A stretch of 64,000 bases of DNA from Bacteroides sp. (GCA_019416685.1 DXWV01000109.1:15952-79951), one strand, 5' to 3'. Shown: positions 17,457 through 27,073, numbered from the stretch's first letter. Program-made: numbers and translations. The notes: generated by a model not told the origin, from the letters alone.

Positions 17457-18707
17457 ATGAAGAAATACATCTCACTTCTTTTCTCTCTGGTCTGCCTGTC
17501 AGTCGGAACGAAAGCTCAACGTACAGAAGTTTACGCTCCGCATATACAAACGGTGCAGGTTATAGCCAACGATGATTATAACGCTCCGGCAATTATAACG
17601 CTGGAAGCCGGAGAATACGTGGAAATATCTTTCGACGAACTTTCACATGACTATCATCGCTATCAGTATGTTCTCTCCCATGCCAATGTAGATTGGACTC
17701 CTTCCAACCTTTCGGATATAGACTATCTGGACGGATTCAATAATAACCCGATTGAAGACTACGAAACATCTGTCAACACTACGATGCCCTACACGCACTA
17801 TCGCCTCAAATTGCCCAATAATGAAGTACGCATGACATTGTCAGGCAATTATATTGTGACTGTTTATGACGATTCTGATAGCAGCAAACCTATCTTCAAG
17901 ACCTGTTTCCGGATACTGGATAAACAAGTCAATGTATCGGCTGTAGTAAGCAGTGATACAGAAATAGACCGTAACAAAGGACACCAGCAGGTTAGCTTCA
18001 ATGTTAATTACAAAGGATACACAATCCGAAATCCACAACAGGAAATAAAAGTACAAGTGATGCAGGACGGACGCACGGACAACATGGTAACAGGGGTACT
18101 GCCAACTTATGTAGGCCCCGATGAACTACGTTACACACACAATCGTGCCCTGATATTTCCGGCGGGAAATGAATACCGTAGATTTGAGACTGTCAGCACA
18201 CGCTATGCAAATATGGGAGTAACAAGCCTGCAGTTTCATGATCCTTATTATCACGCAACACTCTTTCCAAGTGAACCGCGTACAAAAAACTACAGCTATG
18301 ATGAAGATCAGAACGGACGTTATCTGATTCGTTACGATGATGCAACAGATAATAATATTGAGGCCGATTACTTTTTTGTACATTTCAGCCTTCCCTGGGA
18401 AGACCCTTTTATAGATGGTAAACTTTATCTGGAAGGAGAGTTCACTTATGATAACTTCAATTTGCAGAGTGAGATGAAATACAACAAAGAGACTTATGCA
18501 TATGAGTCGGTACAATTGTTGAAACAGGGAGCATATAATTATCAATATTTATATGTACCCAATGGAAGTACCAAAGGCGAAACCGGACCGATAGAAGGGA
18601 ACTATTATGAAACAGAAAATGAATACCTGATTTTGATATATAATCGTGTATTTGGCGAACGATATGATAAACTGATAGGTATGCAACTCGTAAAATTCAG
18701 ACCATAA
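17457..18707 (+). CDS. DUF5103 protein (type IX secretion plug-like)
   Basis: A 416-residue protein with a signal peptide (MKKYISLLFSLVCLSVGTKA) and the DUF5103 pattern: an N-terminal Ig-like region (YQYVLSHANVDWTPSNLSDI) and later YFVHFSLPWEDPFIDGKLYL and GNYYETENEYLILIYNRVFG. In gliding Bacteroidetes a DUF5103 protein is the plug of the type IX secretion channel. Most gut Bacteroides lack that pathway, so the role here is open. It starts 38 bp after mtgA and ends at a strong terminator, so it is the last gene of the OmpA-mtgA-DUF5103 unit. Confidence 0.85.
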   Translation: MKKYISLLFSLVCLSVGTKAQRTEVYAPHIQTVQVIANDDYNAPAIITLEAGEYVEISFDELSHDYHRYQYVLSHANVDWTPSNLSDIDYLDGFNNNPIEDYETSVNTTMPYTHYRLKLPNNEVRMTLSGNYIVTVYDDSDSSKPIFKTCFRILDKQVNVSAVVSSDTEIDRNKGHQQVSFNVNYKGYTIRNPQQEIKVQVMQDGRTDNMVTGVLPTYVGPDELRYTHNRALIFPAGNEYRRFETVSTRYANMGVTSLQFHDPYYHATLFPSEPRTKNYSYDEDQNGRYLIRYDDATDNNIEADYFFVHFSLPWEDPFIDGKLYLEGEFTYDNFNLQSEMKYNKETYAYESVQLLKQGAYNYQYLYVPNGSTKGETGPIEGNYYETENEYLILIYNRVFGERYDKLIGMQLVKFRP

Positions 18708-18711
18708 TCCG

Positions 18712-18768
18712 AATATAAAGAAGAAGGGAAGTACTTGTTTTTTTAGTACTTCCCTTCTTCTTTATATT
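18712..18768. terminator. Perfect 24-bp bidirectional terminator
   Basis: Arms 18712-18735 and 18745-18768 are exact reverse complements around the 9-nt loop TGTTTTTTT. It sits in the 71-bp gap between the convergent DUF5103 and carboxyltransferase genes and can end transcripts from both sides. Confidence 0.85.
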
Positions 18769-18778
18769 CTATTGATGA

Positions 18779-20554
18779 TCAGGCAAATATATCACTCCGT
18801 TCAATATAAGCAATCACATCTCCTTTATTAACAGTAGCTCCCTGCTGAGCACATACTTCAACAACACGGCCTGTAAATCCGGTCAGTAATTTCTCATATT
18901 CACCCCATGGTGTAGAAAGGAAACAAAACGTTTCGTCATGCTGATACTTACGACCAATAAATGGTGCAGTAGATGGACCTTCTACTGATACTTCCCAAAG
19001 CACCTGTCCTTTATCCGGAGCAATAATGGGATCGGCTTTTGCACGTTTCAGCTTTCTTATCTCTTCTTCAGAATAACCATTCTTTGCCATGGCAGCATCT
19101 TTAGCATGTTCCAAATCAGTCTCAAAGCGCTTTTTGGCAACTCCCGATTTATAATCACGATATTGACGATCGTGCATAGCCAATTCAAAGAGTTCTTCAT
19201 CATCATCTCCATATTCCCAACCGTTCTTGTCCATCTCTTTTCTATAATCATCCAAAGCATCCGGATAATTCGCTTGTGGATCAGTATCCACAAATTCATA
19301 TCCTTGAGATTTTGCCAGTTCAATGATTTCAGGAGCAAGCTGGCCCGGCAGGCGCCCGCTCTTTCCCAGAATCATATCCCAGGTATGGTTATCAATCATC
19401 GTCCAGCGTTCTTCACCTTTCACAAGCTGCATCACATTCATTAATGCAACATTCTTCACATATTGGCTAAATGGTGTTACCAGCGGAGGATAACCGAGTT
19501 TTGGCCATACATATTCTACCTCATCAAAAAGCATTACCAACAAATCATCGATACTTAATTCCGGTTCATTTTTTCCTCTCAATATCATATTAATCCCGGC
19601 ATGAACACCCTTCAAATCAGCCATCATAGATCCCATCATACCACCAGGAAGCCCACATTTTAAAAGAAGAGATGACATCTGCTTATTAGTAAGATCCATA
19701 AAATATCCCAGAAAATCGTCAATAAACTCTTGAGTCATAGCACGTGCCTTCATATAAGCTTTCATATTGATCTCAGGCACATCATAGCCTTTGTCTTTAA
19801 GCATTGCCTGTACCGAAATTACATCCGGATGTACTTTACCCCACGACATAGGCTCCATAGCCACATCAATAATATCAGCCCCATTCTCACAAACTTCGAG
19901 AATAGAAGCCATTGAAAGACCTGGTCCGCTATGACCATGATACTGGATAATTATTTCAGGATGTTTATCCTTAATCGCTTTTGTCAGTCTGCCCAGCATT
20001 CCGGGACGACCGATACCCGCCATATCTTTCAAACAAATTTCGGGTGCACCGGCTTCTATCAGCTTATCAGCAATATCAGCGTAATATTCAACGGTATGTA
20101 CCGGAGAATGGGTAATACAAAGAGTAGCCTGAGGAATCATCCCCCCCTCAAGAGCATACTTAATAGAAGGAATAATGTTACGTACCTCATTCAGCCCACA
20201 AAATATCCGGGTGATATCCACTCCCTGGGCATGTTTTACTTTATACATTAAACGCCGTACATCAGCTGGTACAGGATACATACGTAAACCATTCAGTCCG
20301 CGATCAAGCATATGAGTCTGAATGCCTGCTTCGTTAAAAGGTTTGGTAAATGCACGTACGGCTTTATTCGGATTCTCTCCATACAGCAGATTTACTTGTT
20401 CAAAAGCTCCTCCGTTGGTTTCGACACGGGCAAAACAGCCCATTTCTATAATCAATGGAGCAATTCGCACTAACTGGTCTACGCGGGGTTGATATTTACC
20501 GGACGATTGCCACATGTCCCGATAGACGAGACTGAATTTAATTTCCTTTTTCAT
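18779..20554 (-). CDS. Carboxyltransferase (oxaloacetate decarboxylase alpha / pyruvate carboxylase B-like), degenerate biotinyl domain
   Basis: A 591-residue protein. Residues 1-300 form the carboxyltransferase TIM barrel (LVYRDMWQSSGK with D13 and Q16, ICLKDMAGIGRPG with the active-site lysine, and the metal site IIQYHGHSGPGLS). Residues about 300-480 are the conserved PYC/OADA region. The last 85 residues have the beta-sandwich of a biotin carrier (IIAPDKGQVLWEVSVEG ... GRVVEVCAQQGATVNKGDVI) but the usual A/V-M-K-M hairpin reads FLSTPWGEYEK. So the lysine for biotin is absent while the transferase site is intact. It probably uses a separate biotin carrier. The gene is monocistronic, with a promoter at 20609-20616. 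Confidence 0.88.
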   Translation of the reverse strand: MKKEIKFSLVYRDMWQSSGKYQPRVDQLVRIAPLIIEMGCFARVETNGGAFEQVNLLYGENPNKAVRAFTKPFNEAGIQTHMLDRGLNGLRMYPVPADVRRLMYKVKHAQGVDITRIFCGLNEVRNIIPSIKYALEGGMIPQATLCITHSPVHTVEYYADIADKLIEAGAPEICLKDMAGIGRPGMLGRLTKAIKDKHPEIIIQYHGHSGPGLSMASILEVCENGADIIDVAMEPMSWGKVHPDVISVQAMLKDKGYDVPEINMKAYMKARAMTQEFIDDFLGYFMDLTNKQMSSLLLKCGLPGGMMGSMMADLKGVHAGINMILRGKNEPELSIDDLLVMLFDEVEYVWPKLGYPPLVTPFSQYVKNVALMNVMQLVKGEERWTMIDNHTWDMILGKSGRLPGQLAPEIIELAKSQGYEFVDTDPQANYPDALDDYRKEMDKNGWEYGDDDEELFELAMHDRQYRDYKSGVAKKRFETDLEHAKDAAMAKNGYSEEEIRKLKRAKADPIIAPDKGQVLWEVSVEGPSTAPFIGRKYQHDETFCFLSTPWGEYEKLLTGFTGRVVEVCAQQGATVNKGDVIAYIERSDIFA

Positions 20555-20608
20555 TGCCGTAATCTAATAAGGTGATTTTACATAATTTGGTTAACATATC
20601 ATCTATTA

Positions 20609-20616
20609 CAAATATA
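20609..20616 (-). promoter_or_regulatory. -7 element TATATTTG of the carboxyltransferase gene
   Basis: Plus strand CAAATATA, 55 bp upstream of the start at 20554. Confidence 0.5.
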
Positions 20617-20700
20617 CAGAGTTATCTGACATAAAGACAAAATAAACCTAAAAAAGTTTAGAGAAAAGGACATGTTTTATATCATATTGTCACAAAAAAA

Positions 20701-20733
20701 AAGAAATAAGAAGAACTTATCTTCTTATTTCTT
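20701..20733 (-). terminator. Terminator of the ECF sigma gene
   Basis: A perfect 14-bp stem (AAGAAATAAGAAGA with TCTTCTTATTTCTT, loop ACTTA). On the minus strand it is followed by a run of nine T residues, a canonical intrinsic terminator about 100 bp past the sigma gene stop. Confidence 0.85.
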
Positions 20734-20831
20734 ACAATTAAGCAATAACAAGCCGTCTAAAACCACAGATTAAAATAAACACGGCTAATTCTCTTTTAAT
20801 TTAAAAATCTATCTAAATTTATACCTATTGA

Positions 20832-21335
20832 TTAAACAAAATCCTTCAATTCTTGTTGCAGTCTTTGGCGTGTGAAAAAAATACGGCTTTTTACAGTACC
20901 AAGTGGTAAATCAAGCTTCTCGGCAATCTCACGATACTTAAATCCTGAAACATGCATAGAGAAAGGTATTTTATATTCTTTGGGTAATGCATTAACAATG
21001 CGGCGCATCTCTTTGAGATCGTAAGCTCCCTCGGTACTTTCAAATCCGGAATCTTGCGGCAAATTCAAATGATAAAGATTATCTGTCTGGTCTACAAAAG
21101 TCTGATCGCGTACAATCTTACGATAATTATTAATAAAGATGTTACGCATGATAGTGTACATCCATCCTTTGAAGTTTGTATCCGGGATATATTTGTCCTC
21201 GTTATCCAAGGCCTTTAGTGATGTTTCCTGCAACAAATCATTTGCTTCCTCACGGTTAGCTGTTAATTTATAAGCAAAACGAAGCAACTCTTCCTGAACT
21301 CCTATTAAATCTTTCTTAAAACTTAAACTTTTCAT
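20832..21335 (-). CDS. ECF RNA polymerase sigma factor
   Basis: A 167-residue protein with region 2 (AYKLTANREEANDLLQETSL, then NFKGWMYTIMRNIFINNYRK) and region 4 (KYREIAEKLDLPLGTVKSRI). It is a different subgroup from the FecI-like factor at 12896: no fecR follows, and it has a short, highly conserved Bacteroidales-type sequence. Similar solitary factors in the genus act in stress responses, but which stress cannot be read here. It is divergent from lemA and ends at its own terminator. Confidence 0.92.
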   Translation of the reverse strand: MKSLSFKKDLIGVQEELLRFAYKLTANREEANDLLQETSLKALDNEDKYIPDTNFKGWMYTIMRNIFINNYRKIVRDQTFVDQTDNLYHLNLPQDSGFESTEGAYDLKEMRRIVNALPKEYKIPFSMHVSGFKYREIAEKLDLPLGTVKSRIFFTRQRLQQELKDFV

Positions 21336-21538
21336 ACTTAATGGTTTTTACGGTTAATATTTCGTTTCTTTATCGATGTTGCAAGTTTAAAGGTATTTTT
21401 AGACTTAAGTAGGGGGGAATTCGTCTTTCTTTGGGGTGAAAACTATCAAAAAACAGTTTTCAGGTGCTTTTTGATAGCTATTGGGTGTTATTGCTGATTT
21501 TTATTCTCAGTTTTATTGCAGAAATGATCACTTTCAAC

Positions 21539-21546
21539 TATCTTTG
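21539..21546 (+). promoter_or_regulatory. -7 element TATCTTTG of lemA
   Basis: TATCTTTG, 34 bp before the ATG at 21581. Confidence 0.6.
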
Positions 21547-21580
21547 AAGGTATTAATAACCCTAACAAATACACAAAATT

Positions 21581-22141
21581 ATGACTCTATTAATCATTTT
21601 AGGAATTATCGTCATACTTGGAATCATGATAGTTTCGATGTACAATTCACTGGTGAAATTAAGAAATAACCGCGAAAATGCATTTGCAGATATAGATGTA
21701 CAGTTAAAACAACGTCATGACTTGATACCACAATTGGTAGATACCGTAAAAGGCTATGCCACTCATGAAAAAGAAACATTAGACCGGGTTATACAAGCTC
21801 GTAACGGAGCAGTCAATGCACGTACTATAGATGATAAAATCAATGCGGAAAATCAATTGACGTCCGCTCTTTCGGGACTAAAAATTACGTTGGAAGCTTA
21901 TCCCGATTTAAAAGCAAATCAGAACTTTCTTCAGTTACAGGAAGAAATATCAGATATTGAAAACAAGCTGGCTTCAGTACGTCGCTATTTCAATTCAGCT
22001 ACAAAAGAATTGAATAATGCTGTCCAGACATTTCCTTCCAACCTGATTGCCGGTATGTTTGGTTTCCACAAAGAAATTATGTTCGACCTGGGAACAGAAC
22101 AGCGTGCCAACTTGGAACAAGCTCCTAAAATTAGTTTCTAA
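21581..22141 (+). CDS. lemA: LemA family protein
   Basis: A 186-residue protein with an N-terminal membrane helix (LIILGIIVILGIMIVSMYNS) followed by the LemA signature NRENAFADIDVQLKQRHDLI and long helices ending in MFGFHKEIMFDL. LemA proteins are membrane-anchored helical bundles of unknown biochemical role and are often encoded beside an M48 protease, as here: the protease start follows 25 bp later, so the two form an operon. Confidence 0.93.
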   Translation: MTLLIILGIIVILGIMIVSMYNSLVKLRNNRENAFADIDVQLKQRHDLIPQLVDTVKGYATHEKETLDRVIQARNGAVNARTIDDKINAENQLTSALSGLKITLEAYPDLKANQNFLQLQEEISDIENKLASVRRYFNSATKELNNAVQTFPSNLIAGMFGFHKEIMFDLGTEQRANLEQAPKISF

Positions 22142-22166
22142 ACTCCTCACGGATAATTGATAGATC

Positions 22167-23132
22167 ATGCAATACGTCGGAATTCAAACACAACAGAGCC
22201 GAAATAATGCCCGTTCCGCATTCCTGCTGTTTCTGTTTCCATGTTTGGTAGGGGTACTCTCCTATCTATTCTGTTATTTGCTGGTAATACTTACGCAAGA
22301 GCAGTATATGAATTATAGTCGTATGGATATGGTGAATGAAATATTTCTCCAATCCATACCTTATATAATAGGAGGTGTTACAATCTGGTTCCTTATTGCC
22401 TATTTTGCCAATACAAGTATAATCAAAGCTGCTACCGGAGCAAAGACCCTGGAACGTAAAGAGAACAAACGTATCTATAATCTGGTAGAGAACCTCTGTA
22501 TGTCACAGGGTATGAAAATGCCGAAGATCAACATCATCAATGACTCTTCTCTGAACGCCTATGCCAGTGGAATTAATGAGCGTACTTACACTGTTACACT
22601 TTCCCGCGGGATTATTGAAAAACTAAATGATCAGGAACTGGAAGGAGTCATTGCACACGAATTAAGTCATATCCGTAACCGGGATGTGCGTTTGCTGATT
22701 GTTTCCATCGTATTCGTTGGTATCTTTTCAATGTTAGCGCAGATTGCCATACGTTCCATCTATTATAGCTCGCGTGCGCGTAGTAGTAATAGTAAAGGAA
22801 ACGGTGTTATTGTATTAATTCTCATTGCTCTCATTGTAGCCGCCATTGGTTATTTCTTTGCAAGCCTTATGCGTTTTGCCATCTCACGCAAACGTGAATA
22901 CATGGCAGATGCAGGTGCTGCCGAAATGACTAAGAATCCGCTCGCTCTTGCCAGTGCACTACGTAAGATTTCAGCCGATCCTGATATTGAAGCCGTAAAA
23001 CGGGAAGATGTAGCCCAGCTTTTCATAGAGCATCCAGGCAAACAGGCGAAGAGTAGTTTCAGTGGACTCAGTGGGTTGTTTGCAACCCACCCTCCCATTA
23101 AAAAGAGAATCGAAATATTGGAACAATTCTAA
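22167..23132 (+). CDS. M48 family membrane metalloprotease (HtpX-like)
   Basis: A 321-residue protein with two N-terminal and two internal hydrophobic segments. The zinc site is VIAHELSHIRNRD (HExxH near residue 165), with the third-ligand region KREYMADAGAAEMTKNP further on. The C-terminus FATHPPIKKRIEILEQF is the typical HtpX ending. It should degrade damaged membrane proteins on the cytoplasmic side. It forms an operon with lemA. Confidence 0.93.
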   Translation: MQYVGIQTQQSRNNARSAFLLFLFPCLVGVLSYLFCYLLVILTQEQYMNYSRMDMVNEIFLQSIPYIIGGVTIWFLIAYFANTSIIKAATGAKTLERKENKRIYNLVENLCMSQGMKMPKINIINDSSLNAYASGINERTYTVTLSRGIIEKLNDQELEGVIAHELSHIRNRDVRLLIVSIVFVGIFSMLAQIAIRSIYYSSRARSSNSKGNGVIVLILIALIVAAIGYFFASLMRFAISRKREYMADAGAAEMTKNPLALASALRKISADPDIEAVKREDVAQLFIEHPGKQAKSSFSGLSGLFATHPPIKKRIEILEQF

Positions 23133-23443
23133 AAACGTCCACAACCCCATCTTTAAAGCATATAAAAACTTTTGCCATATAAATACGAATTTATTAAAAC
23201 GCAAATGAACGCAGATTTTCACTAATTAGATTGCTGCGTTATGATTGAAAACAATATTCCATACAGAAAATCTGCGTTCATCCGCGTTTATCTGCGTTTC
23301 AATAATAACCCACTAAATAATCAATTGTGATGTATTACTTATTTGTAATTACAATGTTATTTTTCCGAGGTTTTCGTAGTTCATTTGTGATTTTTTCATA
23401 GCTTTGCCTACATATACATAAAAACACTTTATTTAATTATTTT
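23133..23443. other. 311-bp gap before the M16 protease gene
   Basis: Contains the dispersed inverted repeat at 23196-23300 and a TAGCTTTG -7 element at 23399-23406, 37 bp before the M16 protease start. No coding sequence is visible. Confidence 0.55.
23196..23300. repeat. Dispersed AAACGCA...TGCGTTT inverted repeat, copy 1
   Basis: The left arm (AAAACGCAAATGAACGCAGA, continuing TTTTC, 23196-23220) pairs with GAAAATCTGCGTTCATCCGC (continuing GTTT, 23266-23289), with one mismatched position. The right side then repeats ATCTGCGTTT. A related element lies at 55453-55525. Such AAACGCAGAT blocks are a common kind of intergenic repeat in this genus. Confidence 0.7.
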
Positions 23444-26341
23444 ATGAAACTAATCAAATCTCTCATCCTTTTGGCTGCGATAGCAGTTTCTGTCCCGTCA
23501 TTCGGGCAAGGACTGAAAGCATTTAAGCTGAAAAACGGTCTTTCCGTATATATATGGGAAGACAACACGAAGTCTGACGTATTCGGATTGGTAGGAGTAC
23601 GTACAGGGGCAGTTAACGATCCTGCCGAGTATACCGGACTCGCTCACTATCTGGAACATGTAATGTTTAAAGGAACCGACAAGATCGGTACACTCGACTG
23701 GACTGCTGAAGAACCTATTTACCAACAAATCATCGCCAAGTATGATGAAATGGCCGATGAAGCCGATCCGGTAAAAAAAGAAGCCATTGGTAAAGAAATT
23801 AACGAGTTGACTATTCAGGCCGGAAAGGTAAGTGTATCTAACGAATTTTCTAACCTGATGGAAAGTATGGGAGGTAAAAATCTAAATGCTGCCACAGGTA
23901 TGGATTTAACCTATTACCATAATTCTTTCCCTGCTTTCCAGATTAACAAATGGCTGGAAATCTCTTCCCAGCGTTTTCTGAATCCGGTATTCCGTACCTT
24001 CCAATCTGAGTTGGAAACGGTATATGAAGAATACAACCGCGGGCAGGATAATCCTTGGCGTGTGCAATACGATTTTATTCAGAGCAAAGCGTACGAAGGA
24101 CACCCCTACTCACGTTCGGTACTTGGCTTGCCCGAACATCTGAAAAACCCTCGGTTAAGCCAGTTAATCAAGTTCTACAATGACTGGTACACAGCTGAAA
24201 ACATGGTATTGATTTTGGTTGGTAACGTAAATGCCAACCAGATCAGCGGAAGAATAGCATCTACTTTCGGCCGTCTTCCTCAAAAAGCAACTCCCGAACG
24301 TAAAACCTATCCTGATCTGAATATTAAAGGTCGTACACAATATACGGCTAAAATTGGTCAATATCCATCAGTATGCATGATATACAAAGGTGTGCCAGCC
24401 GGACATCCGGATGAAAAGCCCCTGGAAATAGCTCTTGCATTATTGCACAACAGTAGTGCTACCGGAGCACTCGATAAACTATCAATTGATGGTGAAATAA
24501 CAAATGGTTCTGCATCTCTGGAAGCCAATCGTCAGCAAGGTCGTTGCAAAATAGCAGTAACTCCATTGTACGATGAAAATCAAAGACGTTTCGAATCAAA
24601 TAAGAGTGCCGAGAAGAAAGCATTGAAAGCTATTCAGCAGATTGCTAACGGTGAAGTGGAAGACTGGATCATTAATGCCATCAAAACCAATATGTGCCGT
24701 GAATTCGATCAGGTCATGGAAGCAAGTGAAAACAAAGCACTCATTCTTTTACAGGCGTTCATCAATGAAGAAGACCTGGGACAGGTACTCAACTACAAAG
24801 ATGAAATCATGGCTATCAACATCGATGATATTAAACGCGTAGCTAAACAATATCTGAGCAATGATTATCTGGCTCTTTATATAGAAAAAGGCAAATTGAG
24901 TAAAGACGCCAAGATAAAGAAACCAGGATATAAACCCATCGAACCTCCTGTAGGCAAACAGTCGCTCTATGCACAACAATTCAAAAACTTACCTATCGGC
25001 CAGGTAGAAGAGAAGTTTATGAATTTTGGTGAAGTACAGACTAAACGGATCAATGATCGTTCTAAACTGTTCTACACTCCCAATTCGGAAAACGAGGTAT
25101 TCAGCCTGACACTGAAATATGGTGCAGGAGAACGTACATTCCCTAAAATTGGTATTGCAGCCAGCTTAATGAATAATGCAGGTATCATGGGAATTTACGA
25201 ACCGCAAGAATTGAAAAAGGAACTTAGCAAGCTGAATGTCAGTTGTAATGTATTTGCCGGCGATGACTATCTGTACATCTCAATGCGCGGATACGAGAAC
25301 AATCTTCCGGAAGCCTGCCAGCTACTTGCCCGCCAGATCTTAATGCCTAAACTGGATGAAAAACAGTTAAGCCGTATCAAAGGTAGCACACTGGGATCAC
25401 GTCAACAGCGTAAAGACAATGTACAGACCTTGGGTGCTGCTTTGAATCAGTACATCCGTTATGGAGATAAATCTCCTTTCATAGACGAACTGACTGACAA
25501 ACAAATCCTGGAATTGCAGATATCAGAACTGACAGGCGATATCAACCGCGCCTCCAATTATGAAGCGGAAATCTACTATACAGGTACGCTGCCTTTCGAC
25601 AATGTATATGAAATCCTGAGCAAAAACCTTCCGTTGGTGGCTAATGAAAAACCGACTGATTCACCACAGGTGAAACCAATTGCCCCCGTTACAGAAAACA
25701 CGGTTTATTTTCTGCCGAACTCAGACGCAGAACAAGCTCAGATCTACTTCTTCATGCCAACAGCAAACTATGACAAAAAGGATGACGTATTACGTGATGC
25801 ATTCTACCAATACTTCTCCGGAGACTTCAACGGACTTGTGCTAAGTGAGCTTCGCGAAAAACGCTCTATGGTTTATAGTGCATATGGAGTAGTTACAACC
25901 CCTATCCTTCCGGGGTATCCGACTACTTTCATCGGACAAATCGGGACACAGAATGACAAAGCCAATGAAGCATTAGCCCTTTACATGGATTTGTTGCGTA
26001 ATATGCCAGAAAACCCGGACCGTATGGACAATATCAAGAGCTATCTGCGCCAGGAAGCACTTACTACACATCCGGACTTCCGCGATAAAGCTCAATACTT
26101 TGAACAGTATAAGAGAGTGGGATATACACAAGATCCCGCTATTGAAAACATACCGAAAATTGATGCTTTGACTTTTGATGATATAATGAAGTATTATAAA
26201 GAAAACATCAAAAACAAACCGATTGCTATCGGCATCATGGGCAACCCAAAGGATATCAATGTAGAAGAACTGAAAAAATTCGGTAAAGTGATAAGATTAA
26301 CAGAAAAGAAACTGTTTAATACCAAAGATGCACTGTTCTAA
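23444..26341 (+). CDS. M16 family zinc peptidase (pitrilysin/PqqL-like), two-domain
   Basis: A 965-residue protein with a signal peptide (LILLAAIAVSVPSFG). The first half carries the inverted zinc motif HYLEHVMFKG (HxxEH near residue 69) and, about 80 residues on, the third ligand region ETVYEEYNRG. The second half repeats the fold without the motif (NNAGIMGIYEPQELKKELSK). This is the normal arrangement of large M16 enzymes, in which two halves enclose peptide substrates. It is probably periplasmic and degrades peptides. The gene is monocistronic with a terminator at 26368-26405. Confidence 0.94.
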   Translation: MKLIKSLILLAAIAVSVPSFGQGLKAFKLKNGLSVYIWEDNTKSDVFGLVGVRTGAVNDPAEYTGLAHYLEHVMFKGTDKIGTLDWTAEEPIYQQIIAKYDEMADEADPVKKEAIGKEINELTIQAGKVSVSNEFSNLMESMGGKNLNAATGMDLTYYHNSFPAFQINKWLEISSQRFLNPVFRTFQSELETVYEEYNRGQDNPWRVQYDFIQSKAYEGHPYSRSVLGLPEHLKNPRLSQLIKFYNDWYTAENMVLILVGNVNANQISGRIASTFGRLPQKATPERKTYPDLNIKGRTQYTAKIGQYPSVCMIYKGVPAGHPDEKPLEIALALLHNSSATGALDKLSIDGEITNGSASLEANRQQGRCKIAVTPLYDENQRRFESNKSAEKKALKAIQQIANGEVEDWIINAIKTNMCREFDQVMEASENKALILLQAFINEEDLGQVLNYKDEIMAINIDDIKRVAKQYLSNDYLALYIEKGKLSKDAKIKKPGYKPIEPPVGKQSLYAQQFKNLPIGQVEEKFMNFGEVQTKRINDRSKLFYTPNSENEVFSLTLKYGAGERTFPKIGIAASLMNNAGIMGIYEPQELKKELSKLNVSCNVFAGDDYLYISMRGYENNLPEACQLLARQILMPKLDEKQLSRIKGSTLGSRQQRKDNVQTLGAALNQYIRYGDKSPFIDELTDKQILELQISELTGDINRASNYEAEIYYTGTLPFDNVYEILSKNLPLVANEKPTDSPQVKPIAPVTENTVYFLPNSDAEQAQIYFFMPTANYDKKDDVLRDAFYQYFSGDFNGLVLSELREKRSMVYSAYGVVTTPILPGYPTTFIGQIGTQNDKANEALALYMDLLRNMPENPDRMDNIKSYLRQEALTTHPDFRDKAQYFEQYKRVGYTQDPAIENIPKIDALTFDDIMKYYKENIKNKPIAIGIMGNPKDINVEELKKFGKVIRLTEKKLFNTKDALF

Positions 26342-26367
26342 AAACTGAAAAATAACTGATAATATGC

Positions 26368-26405
26368 AATCCCTGTTTGTAATACATTTATTACAGGCAG
26401 GGATT
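26368..26405 (+). terminator. Terminator after the M16 gene
   Basis: Stem AATCCCTG/CAGGGATT extended by TGTAAT/ATTACA across a two-base internal loop, then TTTTCATTT. It begins 27 bp past the stop codon. Confidence 0.8.
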
Positions 26406-26493
26406 TTCATTTCCGGACATTAAAACATTATAACTACCTCCTCTTTTTTCTGTTTAATTTCATTAAATAAAGTGCAGTTAATCTGTATTTTAG

Positions 26494-26501
26494 TATATTT
26501 G
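26494..26501 (+). promoter_or_regulatory. -7 element TATATTTG of the DUF4251 gene
   Basis: Directly precedes an in-frame ATG at 26503, which the transcript would not contain, so it favours the start at 26530. Confidence 0.55.
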
Positions 26502-26529
26502 GATGTTAGTAATTAAAAAGAGTAGCGAT

Positions 26530-27036
26530 ATGAAAACGAATAAACGTACCATTATCTTAATGCTCCTGTTGATTATCGGTTTATCCGGAGTTTCTGCTCA
26601 AAGTAAGAAAGAGCAAAAAGAACAGAGAGAACAAGCAGTGAAAGAACAGATTGTATCGGAGAAGTATAAAATTAGTGTGAGTACCGCCTATCCTCGCCGT
26701 GGTAAGACCGTCTACTTATCTTCACCTTATTCCCTGGAGATAAGAAATGATTCTGTTATTTCGTATCTACCTTTCTATGGACGCGCATACTCCATCCCTT
26801 ATGGTGGAGGTGACGGATTGATATTTAAAGCGCCTCTTGATAAATACGAAATGAAAATGAATAAAAAGGGAGCTGCAAAGATCGAATTTATAGCCCGGAG
26901 CCCGGAAGACAGGTTTAAGTTCAGTTTAACCATCTATCCCAATGGTTCAACCAGCATCAACGTCAACATGCAAAACCGTGAATCGATAAGTTTCTCGGGA
27001 GAGATGGAAGAGAAAGAGTTACAGGGAAAGTTATAG
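26530..27036 (+). CDS. DUF4251 family exported protein
   Basis: 168 residues from the ATG at 26530. A signal peptide (TIILMLLLIIGLSGVSAQ) is followed by a charged KKEQKEQREQ stretch and a beta-rich domain (GKTVYLSSPYSLEIRNDSVI, GRAYSIPYGGGDGLIFKAP, INVNMQNRESISFSGEM) typical of DUF4251, a Bacteroidales periplasmic family of unknown role. It stands alone between the M16 and TRIC genes. Confidence 0.85.
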   Translation: MKTNKRTIILMLLLIIGLSGVSAQSKKEQKEQREQAVKEQIVSEKYKISVSTAYPRRGKTVYLSSPYSLEIRNDSVISYLPFYGRAYSIPYGGGDGLIFKAPLDKYEMKMNKKGAAKIEFIARSPEDRFKFSLTIYPNGSTSINVNMQNRESISFSGEMEEKELQGKL

Positions 27037-27041
27037 AGTGG

Positions 27042-27073
27042 TAAGGTTATAACCCTACCACCCTATAACCTTA
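27042..27073. terminator. Hairpin between convergent DUF4251 and TRIC genes
   Basis: TAAGGTTATA (27042-27051) pairs perfectly with TATAACCTTA (27064-27073) around a 12-nt loop. The right arm includes the stop codon of the minus-strand gene. It is plausible as a shared transcript end, but the stem is AT-rich. Confidence 0.45.
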
